The translations under genes were made by a program, and so were the position numbers. DNA of 19,529 nucleotides, from the NCBI GenBank assembly GCA_018715295.1, contig DVLY01000080.1, positions 1-19,529 on the forward strand, in the 5' to 3' direction. Of this stretch, positions 1-6,276 are shown one piece after another (the first letter of the stretch is position 1; each line of letters begins with the position of its first letter). Source of the DNA: Candidatus Merdimorpha stercoravium (lineage in GTDB: Bacteria; Bacteroidota; Bacteroidia; Flavobacteriales; UBA1820). The notes beneath the pieces were generated by a model, which did not search any database, was not told the origin of the DNA, and was given only the letters and a program-made list of their open reading frames with translations.

Positions 1-2
1 CG

Positions 3-10
3 TACCTTTG
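3..10 (+). promoter_or_regulatory. Possible Bacteroidota -7 promoter box (TACCTTTG)
   Basis: The octamer TACCTTTG matches the Bacteroidota consensus TAnnTTTG, and the same octamer lies upstream of the SIMPL-domain gene at 8221. The -33 element would fall outside the window, so only half of the promoter can be judged. If it is real, transcription would start near position 16 and run into the terminator at 80-114. Confidence 0.4.
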
Positions 11-15
11 TCATG

Positions 16-114
16 TACAAGTAGAAAGTAGTTAGTAGTAGTTTCATAGTTGTAGTTTTTTAGTATAGGTTAGTTTTTAGGACTTGACAGGCTTTTTGTC
101 AAGTTCTTTTTTTT
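16..114 (+). ncRNA. Candidate short transcript of about 100 nt, TAG-rich
   Basis: The stretch lies between a -7-like box (3-10) and a strong intrinsic terminator (80-114) and has no credible coding frame; the only early start codon, ATG at 14, is stopped after three codons (Met-Tyr-Lys). Eleven TAG triplets fall between 22 and 80, an odd composition beside the GC-rich genes that follow. It could be a small RNA, a terminated leader, or simply the 3' untranslated end of a gene left of the window. The first two readings depend on the promoter being real. No known RNA family was recognised. Confidence 0.28.
80..114 (+). terminator. Rho-independent terminator
   Basis: A stem of ten pairs (80-89 with 97-106, core ACTTGACA/TGTCAAGT, one G-T wobble) with a 7-nt loop is followed directly by eight T residues (107-114). 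This is a textbook intrinsic terminator for plus-strand transcription. It ends either the candidate short RNA or a gene outside the window. Confidence 0.8.
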
Positions 115-357
115 ATGCCCTTTTTCAAAAGGTGTTTTTAGTTGTAAATAACTGTTTGTCAATTGATCGATCTTTTTTTCCCAACAAGAAGAAGTCTCGA
201 ATGTGTGAGTGGATGTTTTGCCTGGGGGAGTTTTTTAGCAAGAGACTGGCTGAGGTGGATCGGAGGGAGTGGTTACAGAATCCTGGTGCAAAATTTCCGG
301 GAAAAGGGGATGCCGGGCGCGCGGGTCGGGATGTTTTCCGAGGAGTAGGTGCGGGTG
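115..357. other. Non-coding stretch with no recognised feature
   Basis: Composition shifts from AT-rich (115-215) to GC-rich (270-357). Short open frames exist on the plus strand, for example 163-348 from a TTG codon, but their translations are low in hydrophobic periodicity, resemble no family I know and lack a promoter. I see no tRNA, repeat or mobile-element end. No clear terminator for the minus-strand gene that ends at 358 is visible. Confidence 0.5.
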
Positions 358-870
358 TCAGGAGATGACGAGGTAGTCCACCACCAAGTAGAGGTACCAG
401 ACGATCAGGGCAAACTTGAACCCGACGGTCAGGAAAAATCCCAGCAGGGATCCCATTGCTCCGCCGAGGGCTTTCGAGAAGTCACCCTGGTCGGCGACCA
501 ATTCGGCGATGAAGGCTCCGATGATGGGAAAGACGAGAATGGCCAAAAAACCCGGGAACAGGAAGGTGAGCGGGGTGAAGGACCACACGGAGGCCACGAT
601 AAGCCCGATGGTGGCTCCGCGGACGCCTTTCTTGGTGCCGCCGAATATCTTCACGCCCCAGAGCGGAAGGATGAAATCCAGCAGTTGCACCACTACGGCC
701 GCTGCGGTAACCCAGATCATGGTTTGCCCCGAAAGCGCATCGTCCGAGATGAGGTAGAGGATCAGCATGGCGATCCACCCGATGGTCGTGCTGGGCAGCA
801 CGGGGATGAACGTCCCCAACAGCCCCACGACGAGCATGGCGATGACGATGATGATCCAAAAGATTTCCAT
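358..870 (-). CDS. DUF456 family membrane protein
   Basis: This 170-residue integral membrane protein matches the DUF456 family, whose function is not established. From the start at 870 (MEIFWIIIV...) it has an N-terminal hydrophobic helix with the typical GLLGTFIPVLPST segment (about residues 17-29), further helices around 30-65, then a Gly-rich GTKKGVRGATIGLI stretch (about 79-92), a hydrophobic FPGFLAILVFPIIGAF segment and a C-terminal helix. A longer frame reaches 945, but the first 25 residues would be charged and would cover the -7 promoter box, so 870 is preferred. The order G-x-xG-P-x-LP followed by Gly-rich helices is what the family shows; role and partners are unknown. It probably forms its own transcript from the promoter at 915-945. 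Confidence 0.85.
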   Translation of the reverse strand: MEIFWIIIVIAMLVVGLLGTFIPVLPSTTIGWIAMLILYLISDDALSGQTMIWVTAAAVVVQLLDFILPLWGVKIFGGTKKGVRGATIGLIVASVWSFTPLTFLFPGFLAILVFPIIGAFIAELVADQGDFSKALGGAMGSLLGFFLTVGFKFALIVWYLYLVVDYLVIS

Positions 871-914
871 CTTTATTTTTAGACGGGTTATCCCGTTTAA
901 GGGTTTTTCGGTTT

Positions 915-945
915 CAAAGATAAGCAAAGGCGAACGTCGCGGCAA
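915..945 (-). promoter_or_regulatory. Bacteroidota-type promoter of the DUF456 gene
   Basis: On the minus strand TTG (943-945) and TATCTTTG (915-922) are separated by 20 bases, matching the -33/-7 arrangement of the primary Bacteroidota sigma factor. The transcript would start near 908, leaving a leader of about 38 nt before the ATG at 870. The box also argues against the longer reading frame that runs through it. Confidence 0.6.
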
Positions 946-1030
946 GGGGGGAACGAAGTTTTCGCACCATGCCGGTACCGAAGGGGCCCTACGGACTTAT
1001 AAAAACCCGGACGTTTGTCGCCGGCAGGAA

Positions 1031-1972
1031 TTATTTGTAAGGGTCTTCCCGGTAGGGGCCGTCGTCTTCCGAAAGGATACCGAGGTAACTCATGTAGCGC
1101 GAGGGGGCGATGCGGCCCTGCTCGACGGCGCGTACGACGGCGCAATCCGGTTCGTCGGTGTGCAGGCAGTCGTGGAAACGGCAATCGCCCTTTAAGGCAA
1201 ATATTTCGGGAAAATAGTCTCCGACTTCATGGGGGTCCATGTCCACCAGTCCGAATCCGCGGATGCCGGGGGTATCGACCACGTATCCTCCGAAGGACAA
1301 GGGGAACATCTGGGCGAAGGTGGTGGTGTGCTGGCCTTGGTGGTGTACGGTCGATATTTCGGCTGTTTTGAGGTTCAGGGTGCTTTCGACGGCATTGACC
1401 AGGCTGCTTTTCCCCGAGCCGGAATGTCCGGAAAACATCGTGGTGCGATGTTGCATTTTCTCGCGAAGCTGGTCGATGTTTTCCCCGGTGCGGGCACTGG
1501 TGCGCAGGGTGGGGTAGCCGATGTTTCGGTAGAGGGTTTCGAGTTCTTCCACGCGGGACAGGTCGTCGTCGTCGTAGAGGTCTATCTTGTTGAACAGCAA
1601 TACGGCGTCGATGCGGTAGGCGCGTGCCGTGGCCAGAAAACGGTCGATGAACGTGGTGGAGGTGGGAGGAAAATCGAGGGTAACGACCAGAAACGCGGTG
1701 TCGATGTTGGCGGCCAGGATGTGGGTGCGCTTGGACAGCTTGACCGAACGGCGGACGATGAAGTTCTTGCGCGGGGCGATCTCCTGTACGAGTCCGTCCT
1801 GCCCGTCTTCCTTTGCGGTGTATTCCACCCGGTCGCCTACGGCGACCGGGTTGGTGCTTTTGATCCCGCGCAGGCGCAGGTTGCCCCGGATCCGGCATTC
1901 GCAGGTCTGTCGGGTGGTTTCCTCCATTACGGTGCACCAGAGGCCGGTGGTGCGCATCACGATTCCTTTCAT
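1031..1972 (-). CDS. rsgA: Ribosome small subunit-dependent GTPase A (RsgA/YjeQ)
   Basis: RsgA is a cytoplasmic GTPase that binds the maturing 30S subunit and helps late assembly. The 313-residue product has the circularly permuted GTPase order that defines the family: an N-terminal OB-fold (about residues 5-70), then G4 NKID (128-131), then the P-loop GHSGSGKSS (182-190) and the G3 motif DTPGIRGF (233-240). A C-terminal zinc site follows with C264, C269, H271 and C277 in a CX4CXHX5C pattern. Length is normal. The start at 1972 gives a complete OB-fold; a second ATG five codons later (1957) cannot be excluded. It is transcribed away from rlmN, across a 206-bp divergent region. No clear promoter or terminator was found for it. 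Confidence 0.96.
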   Translation of the reverse strand: MKGIVMRTTGLWCTVMEETTRQTCECRIRGNLRLRGIKSTNPVAVGDRVEYTAKEDGQDGLVQEIAPRKNFIVRRSVKLSKRTHILAANIDTAFLVVTLDFPPTSTTFIDRFLATARAYRIDAVLLFNKIDLYDDDDLSRVEELETLYRNIGYPTLRTSARTGENIDQLREKMQHRTTMFSGHSGSGKSSLVNAVESTLNLKTAEISTVHHQGQHTTTFAQMFPLSFGGYVVDTPGIRGFGLVDMDPHEVGDYFPEIFALKGDCRFHDCLHTDEPDCAVVRAVEQGRIAPSRYMSYLGILSEDDGPYREDPYK

Positions 1973-2165
1973 CGGGCAGCGGGGCTTTCGTTTTGCGGCA
2001 AAGGTCGGTATTTTCCGGGAGAGTTTTCCCTTCGGGAGGGGAAATTGTCGTTGTGTGCGAGAGAGGTTGCGCCCGTTTTCCGTCCTGTTTGACGACGGGG
2101 CGTATCTCGGTCCGGTCGGACGAGAAAACTTTGCTTACTTCCTGGTCGGTGTGGCGGCTTTTCAC

Positions 2166-2173
2166 TACATTTG
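2166..2173 (+). promoter_or_regulatory. Possible -7 box directly before rlmN
   Basis: TACATTTG fits TAnnTTTG and lies only five bases before the rlmN ATG, so a transcript from it would be almost leaderless. No good TTG/TTTG is found 19-22 bases upstream; the nearest TTTG, 2130-2133, is 32 bases away. It may therefore be a chance match. Confidence 0.3.
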
Positions 2174-2178
2174 CTTTC

Positions 2179-3234
2179 ATGGATCGAAACGACCGGAAAG
2201 ACATTCGAACCCTCACCCGGGAGCAACTCCGTGCGTTCTTTGCCGAAAGGGGTTGGGGCGCTTACCGAGGGGGGCAGGTGCACCGCTGGCTGTGGCAGAA
2301 GGGGGCGACGGATTTTTCGCAGATGACCGACCTTCCGGCTTCGGTACGGGAGGCGCTCGGGCAGGAATTTTACATCGGGCGCATCGCTTCGGTAACTTCG
2401 CAGGTGTCCGAAGACGGTACGGTAAAAAATGCGATCCGCCTCGATGATGGCGCGGTGGTGGAAAGCGTGTTGATCCCGGCCGAAGACCGTACGACGGTTT
2501 GTGTGTCGTGCCAAAGCGGTTGCCGGATGGGGTGTGCGTTTTGCGCTACGGCGCGCATGGGTGGTGTGCGGGATCTTTCGGCCGGAGAGATCTACGATCA
2601 GGTAACCTTGGCCGAGGCCCAAAGCCGCGAGCGTTTCGGCCGGGGACTGTCCAACATCGTCTTTATGGGCATGGGCGAGCCGACGGCCAACTACGCGGAG
2701 GTGTCCCGGGCCATCGGGCTGATCACTTCCGAAGAGGGCTTGGGCATGGCCGGACACCGCATCACCGTTTCTACGGCGGGAAATGCGCGGATGATCCGCC
2801 AGATGGCCGACCAGGGCGCGAAGTTCCACCTGGCCATTTCGCTTCATTGGGCCGTTCAGCAGCGGAGGGAGACGATCATGCCGGTGGCCAAGGCTTACCC
2901 CTTGGCGGAACTGGCGGAAGCGGCGGCCTATTGGTATGCGCGTACCCGCGACCGGGTAACGTACGAGTACATCGTGTGGGACGGGCTCAACGATACCCGC
3001 GAGGATGCCGGGGCTCTGGTGCGTTTTTGCCGCCGGGCGCCGTCGAAAGTCAACCTGATCGAATACAACGCCATCGGCGACGCCCGTTTTCGGGCGGCCA
3101 AGCCGCAGGCGATGCAGATGTATCGGCAGATGCTGGAGCAGGCCGGGATTACCGTAGTGGTGCGGTATTCCAAGGGGCGGGACATCGATGCGGCGTGCGG
3201 CCAGTTGGCCGGGCGGGAGAAAGCGAAAGAATGA
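2179..3234 (+). CDS. rlmN: Dual-specificity rRNA/tRNA methyltransferase RlmN (adenine C2)
   Basis: RlmN is a radical-SAM enzyme that methylates C2 of adenine 2503 in 23S rRNA and of A37 in some tRNAs. The 351-residue protein has an N-terminal helical domain (about 1-100), the [4Fe-4S]-binding cysteines C115, C119 and C122 in CX3CX2C spacing, the SAM-binding MGMGEP segment (163-168), and near the C-terminus C340, in the position of the cysteine that becomes methylated during catalysis. Family length is about 350. The frame is open back to 1993, but the extra 62 residues are unlike the family, so the ATG at 2179 is chosen. It is the first gene of a plus-strand run; the next gene begins 48 bases after its stop. 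Assignment over the related Cfr rests on sequence pattern and the housekeeping context. Confidence 0.93.
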   Translation: MDRNDRKDIRTLTREQLRAFFAERGWGAYRGGQVHRWLWQKGATDFSQMTDLPASVREALGQEFYIGRIASVTSQVSEDGTVKNAIRLDDGAVVESVLIPAEDRTTVCVSCQSGCRMGCAFCATARMGGVRDLSAGEIYDQVTLAEAQSRERFGRGLSNIVFMGMGEPTANYAEVSRAIGLITSEEGLGMAGHRITVSTAGNARMIRQMADQGAKFHLAISLHWAVQQRRETIMPVAKAYPLAELAEAAAYWYARTRDRVTYEYIVWDGLNDTREDAGALVRFCRRAPSKVNLIEYNAIGDARFRAAKPQAMQMYRQMLEQAGITVVVRYSKGRDIDAACGQLAGREKAKE

Positions 3235-3282
3235 TTATCTTTACCCCTTTCCCCGCAGGGGAATGCAGGGGAAAACAAGTCT

Positions 3283-4263
3283 ATGGGTGCAGTCGAGATG
3301 ATACGCCGGCCGATCGAGGCCGAAATGGATGTGTTCGAAAAGAAGTTCCGCGACGCGATGTCTTCGGGCGTTCCGTTGTTGGACCGGGTGTTGTACTACA
3401 TCGTGCGGCGGAAAGGGAAACAGATGCGCCCGATGTTCGTCTTTCTGACCGCCAAGATGCTGGGTGGGGAAGCCCCCTTGCCCGAGGCTACCTATCGGGC
3501 GGCGACGCTGATCGAGTTGGGGCATACCGCTTCGCTGGTGCACGACGACGTGGTGGACGAGAGCGACCGGCGGCGCAACTTTTTCTCGGTCAATGCCGTG
3601 TGGAAAAACAAGATCGCCGTCCTGGTGGGCGACTACATGCTGACCCAGGCGCTGACCCTGGCGGTGGATTACGGCGAGTTCGACATGCTGCGCGAGGTGG
3701 GGCATACTGCCAAAAGAATGTCCGAGGGAGAATTGCTCCAGATCGAGAAAGCCCGTCGGCTCAACATCACCGAGGAGGTTTACTACGATGTGATCCGGGG
3801 AAAGACCGCTTCGCTCATCGGTGCCTGCACTGCCGTGGGGGCGATCTCGGTGGGGGCGGACAAGGCGACGGTGGACCGGATGCGGGAGTTGGGGCTGCTG
3901 TGCGGGATGGCTTTCCAGATCAAGGACGACTTGTTCGACTATACCGAGGAGAAGATCGGCAAACCGACCGGCATCGACATCCGCGAGCAGAAGATGACCC
4001 TGCCGCTGATCTACGTGCTCAACCAAGCCTCCAAGGACGAGCGCAAATGGATGGTGAACATCGTAAAGCGGCACAACAAGGACAGGAAACGCGTCCGGGA
4101 ACTGATCGACTTCGTGCGTTCCCGCGGCGGACTGGAATACGCCGAGGCGAAGATGAACGCCTACAAGGATCGGGCCATGGATATCCTCTCGCGGTGTCCG
4201 TCCTCGCAGGCGCGGGCCTCCCTGAAAGAAATGGTGCGCTACTGCACCGAACGGAAAATATGA
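3283..4263 (+). CDS. Polyprenyl diphosphate synthase (long-chain trans-type)
   Basis: This 326-residue cytoplasmic enzyme condenses isopentenyl diphosphate onto an allylic diphosphate to build an all-trans prenyl chain, probably the side chain of menaquinone. The family landmarks are all present: the KGKQMRP segment (44-50), the first aspartate-rich motif DDVVD (88-92), the second DDLFD (215-219), and GKPTGIDI just after it (226-233). The residues four and five places before the first motif are Ser and Ala, both small, which in this family goes with long products (inference; exact chain length not predictable). Another ATG 15 bases downstream could be the start. Its stop overlaps the surE start in ATGA, which implies coupled translation. 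Similar to E. coli ispB products, but I do not assign that symbol. Confidence 0.9.
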   Translation: MGAVEMIRRPIEAEMDVFEKKFRDAMSSGVPLLDRVLYYIVRRKGKQMRPMFVFLTAKMLGGEAPLPEATYRAATLIELGHTASLVHDDVVDESDRRRNFFSVNAVWKNKIAVLVGDYMLTQALTLAVDYGEFDMLREVGHTAKRMSEGELLQIEKARRLNITEEVYYDVIRGKTASLIGACTAVGAISVGADKATVDRMRELGLLCGMAFQIKDDLFDYTEEKIGKPTGIDIREQKMTLPLIYVLNQASKDERKWMVNIVKRHNKDRKRVRELIDFVRSRGGLEYAEAKMNAYKDRAMDILSRCPSSQARASLKEMVRYCTERKI

Positions 4264-5057
4264 AGCAAGCATTGGAAGAAGAAAAACGACCGGCTGCATC
4301 CCGGCCGCTGATCCTGGTAACCAACGACGACGGCATCGAAGCCCCCGGCATCCGCCATCTGGTGCGGCTGATGAGCCGTCTGGGGGAGGTTTGGGTCGTC
4401 GCGCCCCAGAAGGCGCGCAGCGGGATGGGGCATGCCATCACGATCAACAATATCCTCACCTACCGGGAATGCCCGCCCCGGGATGGAGCCGTGCGGGAGT
4501 TCGCCTGCTCGGGTACCCCGGCGGACTGCGTGAAACTGGCCAAGGACGAGCTGCTCGAACGCTTGCCCGACCTGTGTGTCTCGGGCATCAACCACGGGTC
4601 GAACGCCGCGATCAACGTGATCTATTCCGGGACGATGGCCGCAGCCCTGGAAGGGGGGATCGAGGGGATCCCTTCGGCGGGTTTTTCCCTGTGCGACCAC
4701 GATACTTCGGTGGATCTTTCCCCGCTGGACGAGACGATCCTGCACCTCTGCACCCGCATGCTGGAACAGGGACTCCCGGAGGAAACGGTACTGAACGTCA
4801 ATTTCCCCACCGGCCCGATCAAAGGGGCGAAGGTTTGCCGGCAGGCAAAGACCCGCTGGGCGCAGGAGTTCGAACGCAGGGCTTTCCCGCGCGGGGAAGA
4901 CAGTTATTTTTGGCTGGTGGGACATCCGCAGTGCATGGATACGGGCGAGGATTCCGACGAATGGGCTTTGGCGCACGGATATGCTTCGATCGTACCGGTA
5001 ACGTTCGACCTGACGGCTTACCGGGCGATGGACTCCCTGCGGGATTGGGAACTTTGA
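4260..5057 (+). CDS. surE: 5'/3'-nucleotidase SurE
   Basis: SurE is a metal-dependent nucleoside monophosphate phosphatase, in some species also acting on short polyphosphate. The 265-residue protein shows the N-terminal NDDG (22-25), whose aspartates bind the metal, Ser54 in the ARSG segment, and SGINHGSN (108-115), which supplies another metal ligand (N111). The NVNFP segment in the second half is also typical. There is a 15-residue charged N-terminal extension before the first strand, a little longer than usual. The start at 4260 is fixed by the ATGA overlap with the prenyl synthase stop and by the loss of the first strand in any later start. lpxB begins 13 bases after the stop, so these genes are very likely co-transcribed. 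Confidence 0.95.
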   Translation: MKQALEEEKRPAASRPLILVTNDDGIEAPGIRHLVRLMSRLGEVWVVAPQKARSGMGHAITINNILTYRECPPRDGAVREFACSGTPADCVKLAKDELLERLPDLCVSGINHGSNAAINVIYSGTMAAALEGGIEGIPSAGFSLCDHDTSVDLSPLDETILHLCTRMLEQGLPEETVLNVNFPTGPIKGAKVCRQAKTRWAQEFERRAFPRGEDSYFWLVGHPQCMDTGEDSDEWALAHGYASIVPVTFDLTAYRAMDSLRDWEL

Positions 5058-5070
5058 TCTGGGAATACCG

Positions 5071-6210
5071 ATGAAATACTACATCATAGCCGGCGAAGCC
5101 TCCGGAGACCTCCACGGGTCGAACCTGGTGCGCGCCCTGCGGGACGCCGATCCGCAGGCCCGGATACGCGCCTGGGGGGGCGATCTGATGCAGCAGGCGG
5201 GAGCCGAGGTGGTCAAGCATTACCGCGACCTGGCTTTCATGGGCTTTGTCGAGGTGGTGGCCAACCTGCGTACCATCCTGCGCAACATCCGTTTCTGCAA
5301 GCGCGACATCGAGGCTTTTGCGCCCGATGCGGTGATCCTGGTGGACTATCCGGGCTTCAACCTGCGGATCGCCAAATGGTGTCGGCAGAAGGGGTATCGG
5401 ACGGTCTATTACATCTCGCCGCAGGTGTGGGCCTGGAAGGAAGGGCGTGTGAAGGCGATCCGCCGCAGTGTGGACCGCATGCTGGTGATCCTTCCCTTTG
5501 AAAAAGATTTTTACCTCCGCCACCGCTATCCGGTGGAATACGTGGGGCATCCGCTGTTGGATGCATTGGCTCGGCGCTCGGCGCCCGATCCCGAGGCTTT
5601 CCGGCGGGAGGAGGGGCTGGACGGCCGGCCGGTAGTGGCACTGCTGCCCGGCAGCCGTTCGCAGGAGATCCGGGCGATGTTGCCCGTAATGGCCCGAATG
5701 GCGGAGGTGTATCCCGAGTATCAGTTTGTGGTGGCCGCTACGCCGGTGCAGCCGGGGGAATTGTACGACCGTCTGCTCGCTTCCCGTCCGATAAAACGGG
5801 TAACGGGGCGTACCTACGATCTCCTTTCGGTGTCGCATGCGGCGTTGGTTACCTCGGGGACGGCGACTTTGGAAACGGCCTTGCTGGGTATTCCGGAAGT
5901 GGTGTGCTACAAGGGTTCGCCGGTGTCGTACCTGATCGGGCGAATGGTGGTCAAGGTGCCGTTCATCTCGCTGGTCAATCTGATTGCCGGCCGGGAGGTG
6001 GTCAAGGAACTGATCCAAGGGGCGATGAACCCGAGGAATCTATCCCGGGAACTGGGACGGATCCTTTCGGGGCAGGCGCGGGAGAAGATGTTGGAGGATT
6101 TTGCTTCGATCCGGCATCTGCTGGGCGACGGGGGTGCTTCGCAGCGGGCGGCGGAGGCCATCGTGGGGTTCTTGCGCCAGGAGGAGGATCAGCAGACGGA
6201 GTGCCGGTAA
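5071..6210 (+). CDS. lpxB: Lipid-A-disaccharide synthase LpxB
   Basis: LpxB is a peripheral inner-membrane glycosyltransferase (family GT19) that joins UDP-2,3-diacylglucosamine to lipid X to make the lipid A disaccharide. The 379-residue product has the N-terminal GEASGD (8-13), the VDYPGFN segment (91-97) with the conserved aspartate, SPQVWAW (116-122), GHPLLD (159-164), GSRSQEI (194-200) of the nucleotide-sugar domain, and a later TSGTATLE motif. Length is usual for the family. The gene confirms a Gram-negative outer membrane with lipid A. Linkage of surE and lpxB is common in Bacteroidota from what I know. The following gene starts 66 bases after its stop. Confidence 0.96.
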   Translation: MKYYIIAGEASGDLHGSNLVRALRDADPQARIRAWGGDLMQQAGAEVVKHYRDLAFMGFVEVVANLRTILRNIRFCKRDIEAFAPDAVILVDYPGFNLRIAKWCRQKGYRTVYYISPQVWAWKEGRVKAIRRSVDRMLVILPFEKDFYLRHRYPVEYVGHPLLDALARRSAPDPEAFRREEGLDGRPVVALLPGSRSQEIRAMLPVMARMAEVYPEYQFVVAATPVQPGELYDRLLASRPIKRVTGRTYDLLSVSHAALVTSGTATLETALLGIPEVVCYKGSPVSYLIGRMVVKVPFISLVNLIAGREVVKELIQGAMNPRNLSRELGRILSGQAREKMLEDFASIRHLLGDGGASQRAAEAIVGFLRQEEDQQTECR

Positions 6211-6276
6211 GGGGTCCGGTGCGGAAAGGAGAACTTTCCCTTTTTCAACCAGTTTTTGCATCAAATAGGCGTCCTC

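Noticed and set aside
22..80. The TAG-rich stretch as a CRISPR or tandem-repeat array
   Set aside because: The TAG triplets are irregularly spaced, with no constant repeat unit or spacers.
84..368. Open frame of 94 codons at the left edge
   Set aside because: It begins inside the terminator hairpin at a non-conserved codon and overlaps the stop of the DUF456 gene. The translation resembles nothing known.
1999..2006. Minus-strand GACCTTTG as a -7 box for rsgA
   Set aside because: The first base breaks the TAnnTTTG pattern and no TTG/TTTG is found at the right distance.
3236..3243. TATCTTTA as a promoter for the prenyl synthase
   Set aside because: The last base differs from the consensus and the nearest upstream TTG is 28 bases away. 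The close gene spacing fits read-through from rlmN better.
2499..4259. Long open stretch in frame before surE, which would make an 852-residue protein
   Set aside because: The first 587 codons overlap rlmN and the prenyl synthase in another frame and translate to Gly/Arg-rich sequence. Only the part from 4260 matches SurE.
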